Shown here piece by piece: positions 1 through 5,149 of a DNA stretch of 5,219 nucleotides. Under the pieces are notes generated by a model. It worked only from the letters and a program-made list of their open reading frames with translations, had not been told where the DNA came from and did not search any database. The stretch spans positions 1 through 5,219 of the forward strand of contig VERS01000197.1 in the NCBI GenBank assembly GCA_018882545.1, read 5' to 3'. The position numbers and the translations under genes were made by a program. The stretch comes from Mycobacterium sp. (GTDB taxonomy: Bacteria > Actinomycetota > Actinomycetes > Mycobacteriales > Mycobacteriaceae). The number at the start of each line of letters is the position of its first letter. Position 1 is the stretch's first letter.

Positions 1-454
1 GGTCCACACTGTCCAGTGAAACGTTGACCCGATCCAGACCTGCCGCGGCCAGCGTCGCCGCCCGTTTGTCCAGCCCAATCCCGTTGGTGGTCAGCGCGAT
101 CTCCGGGCGGGGCCGTAGGCCCGCCACACCGGCGACCACCTGCTCGAGCCGTCGGTAGAGCAACGGTTCACCGCCGGTGAACCGGAGGCTGGAAATGCCC
201 AGTCCGGTGACCGCCAGGCGGAGCAGTCGGATCAACTCCTCGAAGCTGAGCAGGTCCTCGGTGGGCAGCCAGTCCAGTCCTTGCGCCGGCATGCAATAGG
301 TGCAGCGCAGGTTGCACCGATCGGTCAGGGACACCCGCAGATCGGTGGCGATACGGCCGAAGGTGTCGATCAGTGGTCCCTGCCGGGGCATGTCCGACGG
401 GTGTGCTGCGGTGTCCCGCCGCACCGCCGGCAGGCCCAGCGCCGTCAGCGTCAT
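1..454 (-). CDS. moaA: GTP 3',8-cyclase MoaA, N-terminal part (cut by window edge)
   Basis: Radical SAM enzyme that converts GTP to (8S)-3',8-cyclo-7,8-dihydroguanosine triphosphate, the first step of molybdenum cofactor synthesis, in the cytoplasm. The 151 codons present read without a stop to the window edge, roughly the first 40-45% of a typical MoaA. Seen: an N-terminal extension of about 30 residues, then LRVSLTDRCNLRCTYCMP (residues 39-56) with the CxxxCxxC cysteines C47, C51 and C54 that bind the SAM [4Fe-4S] cluster, FTGGEP (92-97, SAM-binding GGE motif), a TTNG motif (122-125) and the start of NVSLDS (144-149). The second cluster and the C-terminal GG motif lie outside the window. 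The ATG at 454 has AGGA seven bases upstream (462-465) and overlaps the stop of the YccF-type gene as ATGA, so the two are probably co-transcribed and coupled. The extension and locus resemble M. tuberculosis moaA2; the symbol moaA is safe, the paralogue number is inference. Confidence 0.95.
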   Translation of the reverse strand, partial: MTLTALGLPAVRRDTAAHPSDMPRQGPLIDTFGRIATDLRVSLTDRCNLRCTYCMPAQGLDWLPTEDLLSFEELIRLLRLAVTGLGISSLRFTGGEPLLYRRLEQVVAGVAGLRPRPEIALTTNGIGLDKRAATLAAAGLDRVNVSLDSVD

Positions 455-867
455 CCCCGGGTCCTAGCCGGTGCGTGGGCCCAATCGTCGGCGTTGTCGA
501 CCGGAACGATCTCCTTGCCCAACGGCATCAGCGAGACGGGAATGAGTTTGAGGTTGGCCAGTGCCAACGGGATTCCGACGATGGTGAGCGCCATCGCGAT
601 CGCCGTCAGGATGTGACCGATCGCCAGCCACACCCCGCACAACACAACCCAGATGATGTTGCCGACCAGCGCGCCGGGGCGGGGGCCGGGCTTCTCGACG
701 ATCGTGCGGCCGAAGGGCCACAGCGCGAATACCGCGATGCGAGCGGAAGCGAAACCGAAGGGGATCGTCACGATGAGCAGGAAGCACACCAGCGCGGCCA
801 GCAGGTAGCCCAGCGCCAGCCACAGTCCGCCGAAGATCAGCCAGATAATGTTCAGGATCGCTCGCAT
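451..867 (-). CDS. YccF-type (DUF307) inner-membrane protein with two internal repeats
   Basis: A 138-residue hydrophobic protein of the YccF family; molecular function is not established. Two homologous halves are visible: residues 6-57 start NIIW and end LWPFGRTIV, and residues 70-121 start NIIW and end LMPLGKEIV. They share the pattern NIIW...G.WLA.G, an IV.IP segment and a closing PxG..IV, about 64 residues apart. Each half holds one long or two short hydrophobic segments (about 6-34 and 70-105), linked by a polar KPGPRPG stretch (59-65). The tail 122-138 is polar. ATG 867 is chosen because GGAGG (873-877) sits five bases upstream; an in-frame TTG at 870 would leave only two. The stop overlaps the moaA start (ATGA), which suggests translational coupling. 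Gene order matches Rv0870c next to moaA2 in M. tuberculosis as I recall it. A direct role in molybdenum cofactor synthesis is not supported by the sequence. Confidence 0.92.
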   Translation of the reverse strand: MRAILNIIWLIFGGLWLALGYLLAALVCFLLIVTIPFGFASARIAVFALWPFGRTIVEKPGPRPGALVGNIIWVVLCGVWLAIGHILTAIAMALTIVGIPLALANLKLIPVSLMPLGKEIVPVDNADDWAHAPARTRG

Positions 868-872
868 CAATT

Positions 873-877
873 CCTCC
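873..877 (-). promoter_or_regulatory. Ribosome-binding site of the YccF-type gene
   Basis: GGAGG on the minus strand, five bases before ATG 867. It decides in favour of ATG 867 over TTG 870, which would be only two bases away. Confidence 0.75.
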
Positions 878-914
878 AGCGGTCAGGCCAGCTTACCGAA
901 CCAAACTTCGGCCG

Positions 915-929
915 CCGCCATGGTGGCGG
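915..929. repeat. Inverted repeat in the divergent yccF-like/cspB region
   Basis: CCGCCA (915-920) and TGGCGG (924-929) are perfect inverted arms around TGG. The repeat lies five bases before the putative cspB -10 box (935-940), roughly where a spacer or -35 region would be, so a repressor or activator could bind here and affect one or both divergent units. Arms of six GC-rich bases can arise by chance in such DNA, so an operator role is inference. Confidence 0.4.
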
Positions 930-934
930 GTGAG

Positions 935-940
935 TAGGAT
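935..940 (+). promoter_or_regulatory. Putative -10 box for cspB
   Basis: TAGGAT fits the TANNNT pattern of mycobacterial housekeeping -10 elements. Nothing resembling TTGACA is found 16-18 bases upstream, which is common for mycobacterial promoters that depend mainly on the -10. Transcription would begin near 946-948 and give a leader of about 66 bases before the GTG at 1013. Confidence 0.4.
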
Positions 941-963
941 CGCTCTCGCGCCCTACCCCAATG

Positions 964-976
964 GCCACCCGGTGGC
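964..976 (+). repeat. Short hairpin in the presumed cspB leader
   Basis: GCCACC (964-969) and GGTGGC (971-976) are perfect inverted arms around a single C; as RNA this would fold as a five-pair stem with a CCG loop. It lies inside the presumed 5' leader of cspB and ends 24 bases before the ribosome-binding site. Its GCCAC/GTGGC arms partly resemble those of the 915-929 repeat. Regulation by RNA folding is only a possibility. Confidence 0.35.
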
Positions 977-1000
977 GACCGATGGCAACGTCAGACAAGC

Positions 1001-1006
1001 AGGTGA
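1001..1006 (+). promoter_or_regulatory. Ribosome-binding site of cspB
   Basis: AGGTGA, six bases before the GTG at 1013. It supports this non-ATG start over the upstream ATGs at 961 and 982, which are both in another frame. Confidence 0.7.
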
Positions 1007-1012
1007 GATCCA

Positions 1013-1423
1013 GTGCCGACCGGCAAGGTGAAGTGGTACGACGCCGACAAGGGTTTCGGCTTCCTCTCCCAGGAGGACGGCGAGGACGTCTATGTCCGCG
1101 CCTCGGCCCTGCCCGAGGGGGTCGAGGGGCTCAAGGCCGGACAGCGGGTGGAGTTTGGTGTGGCCACCGGTCGCCGCGGCCCGCAGGCGCTGAGTCTGAC
1201 TCTGCTCGACCCGCCGCCCACCCTGTCGCGGCCCCGCCGGGATACCGGTCCCGCCGAGCACAAGCACAGCCCCGACGAGTTGCACGGGATGGTCGAGGAC
1301 ATGATCACGCTCCTGGAGAGCGCCGTGCAGCCGGAGTTGCGCCGCGGGCGCTACCCGGATCGCAAGGTCGCCCGGCGGGTCTCCGAAGTGGTCAAGGCCG
1401 TCGCCCGAGAGCTCGACGCCTGA
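1013..1423 (+). CDS. cspB: Cold-shock-domain RNA/DNA-binding protein with C-terminal extension (CspB-like)
   Basis: A cytoplasmic single-stranded nucleic-acid-binding protein of the cold-shock family. Residues 1-66 form the cold-shock domain: GKVKWYD (4-10), RNP1-like KGFGFLS (13-19) with stacking residues W8, F15 and F17, and RNP2-like DVYVRAS (25-31). RNP2 usually reads V-F-V-H; here it is V-Y-V-R, so one canonical aromatic is Tyr and the His is Arg. The 136 residues are about twice a minimal Csp (65-70). Residues 67-85 are a Pro/Arg-rich linker, and 86-136 form a charged, probably helical domain starting [18 protein letters not shown] and ending [10 protein letters not shown], which I recall as conserved in actinobacterial homologues such as Rv0871. 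The GTG start is supported by AGGTGA six bases upstream. It is transcribed alone, divergent from the YccF-type gene and convergent with the DUF2771 gene 19 bases downstream. Cold induction is not shown by the sequence. Confidence 0.93.
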   Translation: MPTGKVKWYDADKGFGFLSQEDGEDVYVRASALPEGVEGLKAGQRVEFGVATGRRGPQALSLTLLDPPPTLSRPRRDTGPAEHKHSPDELHGMVEDMITLLESAVQPELRRGRYPDRKVARRVSEVVKAVARELDA

Positions 1424-1442
1424 GGCCGGCGCGGACGGACCG

Positions 1443-1943
1443 TCAGGATTGGCCGTCCCAGACCAGCCGCAGCGACCACTCGGCGTGCGGCAGGTCGAAC
1501 AGTTCCCCGTTCTCGTCCTGGACCAGGGTCATCAGCTGCACCACCAGACCGACCACCCGGCCGCGCTGCGGGTCCACGGTGGGCACCGTCACCGCCAGCC
1601 GGGTTCCCGGGCGGTAGGAGGCGGTCGTGGTGTCACGTTCATCGGCGTAAACCCGCAGCAGCCGCCACGGTCCTCGACTGATCGACGTCGGTACCGAGAG
1701 TTGGACCGGGAAGGACTCGTTGACCGAAAGTTGCCCTTGGGCTGAGCTCGTCACGCAGTCGTTGAGGTCGACGACATTGCAGTACAGATAGGGCTCCACG
1801 GCCACTGTCTCGCCCCGGGAGTAGGCGCTGATCCGCGGCAGCCCGCTGCCGTGTCCCCGGGTCAGCAGCCAGGCGCCCGCACCGGCACCCGCCGCGGTCA
1901 GCACCACCACAGTCGTGAAGATCCAGGCGAGCCGATGCTTCAC
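1443..1943 (-). CDS. DUF2771-family membrane-anchored exported protein
   Basis: A 166-residue protein of unknown function resembling the actinobacterial DUF2771 family (Rv0875c-like, from memory). Residues 1-5 are basic and 6-28 form one hydrophobic segment (WIFTTVVVLTAAGAGAGAWLL), a signal anchor or uncleaved signal peptide; there is no lipobox cysteine at its end. The rest is a polar, beta-rich extracytoplasmic domain with two cysteines nine positions apart, in YCNVVDLNDC (54-63; C55 and C63), likely a disulphide outside the membrane. A further recognisable stretch is PHAEWSLRLVWDGQS at the C terminus. The GTG at 1943 overlaps the stop of the MFS-like gene as GTGA and has no strong ribosome-binding site of its own, so its translation probably depends on the upstream gene. 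An in-frame upstream extension to 2093 lies wholly inside that gene and is not credible. Pairing with the transporter suggests an envelope role; this is inference. Confidence 0.88.
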   Translation of the reverse strand: MKHRLAWIFTTVVVLTAAGAGAGAWLLTRGHGSGLPRISAYSRGETVAVEPYLYCNVVDLNDCVTSSAQGQLSVNESFPVQLSVPTSISRGPWRLLRVYADERDTTTASYRPGTRLAVTVPTVDPQRGRVVGLVVQLMTLVQDENGELFDLPHAEWSLRLVWDGQS

Positions 1944-3586
1944 CGGCGTGCCACCGCCAGGCGGCCCTCCGGTTCGGCGACCACGGGACGGTTCCCGCCG
2001 AAGCCTGGGATCAGCGAGGCACCCCGGTAGCTGACCACTGTCTGGGCCAGCGCCGGGATCAGCAGCGCGGTGATCGCGGTGAAGCCCACCCACAGGTCGG
2101 TGTAGACCAGGACGCCCATCGCACCGCCGAGCACCCAGGCCAGTTGCAGCACCGACTCCGAGCGTCCGAACGCCGAGGCCCGCGACGCCTCGGGCAGGTC
2201 GTCCTGCAGAGCAGCGTCCAGCGACGCCTTGGCGATCGCGCTGGCCCCGGAGGTGACGAAGGTGGCCAGTGCCGCCGCGGCGAGGCTGCCGGTCACTGCG
2301 GCCACCAGGGCCAATGCGGTGACTGCGACCGCCGCGCGGACCACCAGTGTGGCCGGTCTGCCCAGTTGCATACGGGCGGCGGTGAAATTGCCGATGAAGT
2401 TACCCAGCGCTGCCGCCGCGCCGATGACGCCCAGGATGCCCAGTTGGACCCAGCCGCCGGCGTCGTGGGCCTTGGCGACGAATGCCGGGTACAGGAAGAG
2501 GAAACCCACCATCACCTTAATCGTGCAGTTGCCCCACAGCGCGGTGATGATGTTGCGGCCCAAAGGTTGTCGGCGCGGGCCGTCGGTGGCAATCACCTCC
2601 GTGGGCTGGTCGTTGAGCCAGTCCCATTCCCCGCCGTGGCCGTGGTAGGTGAGGGTGGTCGGGACCTCTCCTTCGGTGACCTCGACCCACTTCGGGATCT
2701 GCATGGTCAGCGAGGCGCCGGCCAGGGTGATGAACACGACGACGAACAGCGCGCCGGGAAGTTCGAGCAGGCTTGAGAGCACGTACTCCATTCCGGCTGC
2801 GAGTCCGCCGCCGATCAGGGTGCCCCCGATGAGGCCGAACATCGTCAACCGGGAGTTGACCCGGACCAGGTCGATGGTCGGTGGCATGACCCGCGGGGTC
2901 ACCGCACTGCGCAGCACCGAGAAGGATTTGGACAGCACCATCATCCCCAGGGCGCAGGGATAGAGGACCCAGGACGGGAAGCTTCCGGTTTCCGGGTCGT
3001 AGTTCATGATCAACACCACCGCCAACACCGAGCGCAACAGAAACGACATCGACAGTGCAGCCCGCCGGCCCTGCTGGAGCCGGTCCAGAGCCGGCCCGAT
3101 CAGGGGTGCGATCACGGCGAACGGGGCGATGGTGATGAGCAGGTACAGCGCCACCCGACTCTTGCTCTCTCCGGTGGCCGCGGCGAAGAACAGGGTGTTG
3201 GCCAAGGCGACCGCCATCGCGGAGTCCACCGCGAAGTTGGCCACCACCGGCCAGGTCAGCGCGGTCAGTCCGGACTTGTCGGCGCCGTCGGCCCGTGCGG
3301 CGCGCTGCACCATGGAGTACATCCGCGAGCCCATCCCGGTCGCCGAGCGGCTTGTGCCCGCCTGTTCGCTCCGACTGCCGGCCGGGTCGGAATCCCGGTA
3401 GGCGCTGCGGCGCTCGCCCAGCGGCGGCAGGTAGGGGTTGGTACGGCCACCGGTTTCACCGGAGTCGCCGCGCCGGGCGCCGGGTTCGTCGCTGGGATAG
3501 TTGGCCATGCCGGGATGCTCGCCGGGATGGCCGCGATCCGGCCCGGGGGTCCAGCCCGGGCCCGGGTATTGACGCCGTCCGGACAC
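1940..3586 (-). CDS. MFS-like integral membrane transporter with long polar N-terminal tail
   Basis: A 548-residue membrane protein resembling M. tuberculosis Rv0876c; substrate unknown. Residues 1-100 are polar and Pro/Gly/Arg/Ser-rich, probably disordered and cytoplasmic, with a NPYLPPLG motif (50-57). About twelve hydrophobic segments follow: roughly 107-135, 145-168, 178-195, 205-225, 247-267, 276-295, then a polar loop (297-345), and 346-370, 378-402, 412-432, 434-455, 476-496, 498-518. The 6+6 arrangement with a long central loop is typical of the major facilitator superfamily, and GPALDRLQQGRRAA (164-177), between helices 2 and 3, resembles MFS motif A (GxxxDRxGRR). The GTG at 3586 is chosen because GGGAGA lies eight bases upstream (3595-3600); the resulting 548 residues equal the length I recall for Rv0876c. 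ATG 3508 (522 residues) lacks a clear ribosome-binding site. It heads a two-gene unit with the DUF2771 gene and is divergent from the DUF3027 gene. Drug export should not be assumed. Confidence 0.9.
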   Translation of the reverse strand: MSGRRQYPGPGWTPGPDRGHPGEHPGMANYPSDEPGARRGDSGETGGRTNPYLPPLGERRSAYRDSDPAGSRSEQAGTSRSATGMGSRMYSMVQRAARADGADKSGLTALTWPVVANFAVDSAMAVALANTLFFAAATGESKSRVALYLLITIAPFAVIAPLIGPALDRLQQGRRAALSMSFLLRSVLAVVLIMNYDPETGSFPSWVLYPCALGMMVLSKSFSVLRSAVTPRVMPPTIDLVRVNSRLTMFGLIGGTLIGGGLAAGMEYVLSSLLELPGALFVVVFITLAGASLTMQIPKWVEVTEGEVPTTLTYHGHGGEWDWLNDQPTEVIATDGPRRQPLGRNIITALWGNCTIKVMVGFLFLYPAFVAKAHDAGGWVQLGILGVIGAAAALGNFIGNFTAARMQLGRPATLVVRAAVAVTALALVAAVTGSLAAAALATFVTSGASAIAKASLDAALQDDLPEASRASAFGRSESVLQLAWVLGGAMGVLVYTDLWVGFTAITALLIPALAQTVVSYRGASLIPGFGGNRPVVAEPEGRLAVARR

Positions 3587-3597
3587 GTCTTGATTCT
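3569..3597 (+). promoter_or_regulatory. Putative promoter of the DUF3027 gene
   Basis: TTGACG (3569-3574) is followed after 17 bases by GATTCT (3592-3597). The -35 matches TTGACA in five of six positions and the -10 keeps the key A and final T of TANNNT. Transcription would start near 3604 and give a leader of about 70 bases containing the stem-loop at 3616-3650. The element overlaps the start codon and ribosome-binding site of the divergent MFS-like gene, so expression of the two genes could interfere. Confidence 0.4.
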
Positions 3598-3600
3598 CCC
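3595..3600 (-). promoter_or_regulatory. Ribosome-binding site that decides the MFS-like gene start
   Basis: GGGAGA on the minus strand, eight bases before GTG 3586. It favours this start over ATG 3508, whose upstream bases offer no comparable purine-rich element. Confidence 0.6.
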
Positions 3601-3615
3601 ATCGGGGTCCGGCCC

Positions 3616-3650
3616 CCGCGCGCAGCCAGCCGGTGTGGCTCCGCGCGCGG
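3616..3650 (+). promoter_or_regulatory. Strong GC stem-loop in the leader of the DUF3027 gene
   Basis: CCGCGCGC (3616-3623) pairs with GCGCGCGG (3643-3650), and AGCCA (3624-3628) pairs with TGGCT (3636-3640). This makes 13 base pairs, a two-base bulge (CC, 3641-3642) and a seven-base loop (3629-3635). It ends two bases before the likely ribosome-binding site GGTGAGG (3653-3659). There is no U-run, so it does not look like a classical terminator. It could control translation or mRNA stability, or act as a DNA operator between the divergent genes; the function is inference. Confidence 0.5.
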
Positions 3651-3673
3651 CGGGTGAGGCAAGATTGACCGCG

Positions 3674-4666
3674 ATGGACACTCCTACCGACACTGCCGAC
3701 CCAACGGCCGGGACTGGGCACTCGGCCCCGGACGAGCAGGTCGCTGCGCTGCTCAACGGGGCCGCCGAACTCGCCCGGCAAGCCGTGGTGGAGTTCAGCG
3801 GGGAAACCGTCGGCGGCTACCTCGGGGTCGCCATCGACGACGAGGCGTCGGCCACCCACCGCTTCCTCACCACCATGCCCGGCTATCAGGGCTGGCAGTG
3901 GGCCGTCGTGGTGGCCGCCTACCCGGGCGCCGACCACGCCACCATCAGTGAGGTTGTGCTGGTGCCCGGCCCTGCTGCGCTGCTGGCCCCGCCGTGGGTG
4001 CCATGGGAGCAGCGGGTCAAGCCTGGCGATCTGGGGCCGGGGGACCTGCTTGCGCCGGTGGCCGACGACCCGCGGCTGGTCCCGGGATTCCTCGCCACCG
4101 GGGATCCGCTGATCGACGACACCGCGCTGGAGGTCGGGTTAGGCCGGCGGCGGGTGCTCAGTGCCGACGGCCGCGACGACGCCGCGCAGCGCTGGCATGA
4201 CGGTCCCTACGGTCCGGAGGCGCCGATGGCGCGGGCCACCAAGCGGGTGTGTCGGGACTGCGGTTTCATGACGCCGCTGGCCGGAGCCCTTGGGGTGCGC
4301 TTCGGCGTCTGCTGCAACGAATTTGCCGCCGACGGCCGTGTCGTCGACTTCTTCTACGGCTGCGGGGCGCATTCGGACACCCCGGCCCCGCATGGGTTCG
4401 GGTCCCCGGCCTACGAGCCCTACGACGACGGGGTGCTGGAAGTGGTCGAGGCCGGGCCGGCCAGCGCCGGCCCCAGCGATGCCGTGGCAGAGCCTGAAGC
4501 CGAGGCGGAGGCGGTCGACACGGAGCCGGAGGCGGAGGCGGCCGGCACGGAGCTCGAGGTGGAGGCGACCGGCACGGAGCCGGAGGTGGAGGCGGCCGGC
4601 ACGGAGGCGGCCGGCACGGAGCCGGAGGCGGAGGCGACCGGCACGGAGCCGGGCTCCGAGGGCTAG
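3674..4666 (+). CDS. DUF3027-family protein with cysteine pairs and acidic repeat tail
   Basis: A 330-residue cytoplasmic-looking protein of unknown function, resembling the actinobacterial DUF3027 family (Rv0877-like, from memory). The conserved part spans about residues 20-255. It includes WQWAVVVAAYPGADHATISEV (75-95, split here only as a landmark), VLVPGPAALLAPPWVPWEQR (95-114), KPGDLGPGDLLAP (116-128) and a cysteine-rich segment with C193 and C196 (CRDC), C213-C214 (VCCNEF) and C230 (GCGAHS), which could bind a metal such as zinc. There is no signal peptide or membrane helix. From about residue 270 the protein turns into a low-complexity Glu/Ala/Thr/Gly tail of near-identical nine-residue units, see the repeat entry; I recall the M. 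tuberculosis homologue as about 262 residues, so the tail looks like an added extension. ATG 3674 is used; the ribosome-binding site GGTGAGG (3653-3659) sits 14 bases away and fits an in-frame TTG at 3665 (five bases, three more residues) better, so the start is uncertain. Its stop overlaps that of the SRPBCC gene. Confidence 0.88.
   Translation: MDTPTDTADPTAGTGHSAPDEQVAALLNGAAELARQAVVEFSGETVGGYLGVAIDDEASATHRFLTTMPGYQGWQWAVVVAAYPGADHATISEVVLVPGPAALLAPPWVPWEQRVKPGDLGPGDLLAPVADDPRLVPGFLATGDPLIDDTALEVGLGRRRVLSADGRDDAAQRWHDGPYGPEAPMARATKRVCRDCGFMTPLAGALGVRFGVCCNEFAADGRVVDFFYGCGAHSDTPAPHGFGSPAYEPYDDGVLEVVEAGPASAGPSDAVAEPEAEAEAVDTEPEAEAAGTELEVEATGTEPEVEAAGTEAAGTEPEAEATGTEPGSEG
4517..4651 (+). repeat. 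In-frame 27-bp tandem repeats encoding an acidic tail
   Basis: Nine-residue units follow each other in the DUF3027 protein: DTEPEAEAA (4517-4543), GTELEVEAT (4544-4570), GTEPEVEAA (4571-4597), a shortened GTEAA (4598-4612), GTEPEAEAT (4613-4639) and a partial GTEP (4640-4651). The short unit lacks 12 bases, so all changes keep the frame. Nucleotide identity between units is high, mostly runs of ggcacggag and ccggaggyggag. This is a coding minisatellite that may vary in copy number between strains. Confidence 0.85.
4663..4666. other. CTAG shared by two convergent stop codons
   Basis: TAG at 4664-4666 ends the DUF3027 gene on the plus strand. The reverse complement of 4663-4665 is also TAG and ends the SRPBCC gene on the minus strand. 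No intergenic sequence remains, so any terminator for either gene must lie within the coding part of the other. Confidence 0.95.
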
Positions 4667-5118
4667 CTGCCCTCGGCGGCGGCCTTGATCCGCGCCAAGC
4701 CCGCGTTCATCCCCTCGAGCAGCTCTCGCTCGAAGTTGTCCACGCCGCCCAGCGCCGCCTTGGTCACCGCGGTAGAGACCGCCGTCACACCGTTCTCCGC
4801 ATGCCTGGTCTCGATCAGACGGGTACCGGTCGCGGTGGGCTCCAGCTCGTAGCTCCACACCGAGGTGTTGATCGGGATCCGGAACGCGAACTTGCGCTCC
4901 GGTACCACCTCGGTGATCACCGACGTCGTCGGCCAGAACAACAGGCCGCGCCGATTGAGGTTCACGGTTCGGGTACCGGGGCGAATCGGCCCGAGCGCCT
5001 TCATTATTCGGCACTGCGGACTCCACTGCGGCATCCGGCCCGGGTCGGATACCAGCGCCCAGACCTTCGCGACCGGCGCGTTGATCTCGATCTCGGCCTT
5101 CAGGACGGGTGCGGCCAT
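4663..5118 (-). CDS. SRPBCC (START-like / polyketide cyclase-type) family protein
   Basis: A 151-residue soluble protein of the SRPBCC fold, which forms a deep hydrophobic pocket for lipids or other small apolar ligands; the ligand here is unknown. Seen: beta-strand 1 ending EIEINAPVAKVWALVSDPGRMPQW (9-32; NAPVAKVW then SDPGRMPQWSPQC, 24-36), the usual opening of this family where I/NAPxxxVW...D..R...W marks strand 1 and the first helices. Then PGTRTVNLNRRG (47-58), alternating strands, VPERKFAFRI (72-81), ELEPTATGTRLIETR (91-105), and a long C-terminal helix from about 122 (LGGVDNFERELLEGMNAGLARIK). Mycobacteria carry many such proteins. No signal peptide. ATG 5118 is chosen because AGGAGG lies five bases upstream; the adjacent ATG at 5121 would be only two bases away. 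It is transcribed alone and converges on the DUF3027 gene with overlapping stops. I do not recall it at this place in M. tuberculosis, so it may be a lineage-specific neighbour. Confidence 0.9.
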   Translation of the reverse strand: MAAPVLKAEIEINAPVAKVWALVSDPGRMPQWSPQCRIMKALGPIRPGTRTVNLNRRGLLFWPTTSVITEVVPERKFAFRIPINTSVWSYELEPTATGTRLIETRHAENGVTAVSTAVTKAALGGVDNFERELLEGMNAGLARIKAAAEGS

Positions 5119-5123
5119 CATTT

Positions 5124-5129
5124 CCTCCT
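5124..5129 (-). promoter_or_regulatory. Ribosome-binding site of the SRPBCC gene
   Basis: A perfect AGGAGG on the minus strand, the strongest ribosome-binding site in the window. Spacing of five bases supports ATG 5118; ATG 5121 is two bases away. Confidence 0.8.
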
Positions 5130-5149
5130 CTTGGACATCTTCTAGTGTC

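Noticed and set aside
890..895. Minus-strand TAAGCT as a -10 box for the YccF-type/moaA unit
   Set aside because: It fits TANNNT, but there is no -35 match and the leader would be only about 15 bases; not strong enough to list.
373..933. Plus-strand frame of 186 codons opposite the YccF-type gene
   Set aside because: Antisense shadow with a composition rich in Arg, Gln, Asp and Ala and no recognisable domain, while the minus strand encodes a clear membrane family.
1433..1458. Possible terminator between cspB and the DUF2771 gene
   Set aside because: Only a six-pair stem with a 14-base loop and no T-run; too weak to annotate in GC-rich DNA.
961..1617. Plus-strand frame of 218 codons starting upstream of cspB
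   Set aside because: It overlaps cspB in another frame and runs antisense into the DUF2771 gene. The protein is Arg/Pro/Gly-rich with no family features, and the cold-shock domain is in the other frame.
2144..2776. Plus-strand frames opposite the MFS-like gene (also 2229-2648, 2649-2963 and 3006-3401)
   Set aside because: All are antisense to a well-supported 12-helix protein and have no plausible domains or ribosome-binding sites.
3587..3937. N-terminal extension of the MFS-like gene beyond GTG 3586
   Set aside because: It would cross the divergent gap and the start of the DUF3027 gene, has low-complexity composition, and has no upstream ribosome-binding site.
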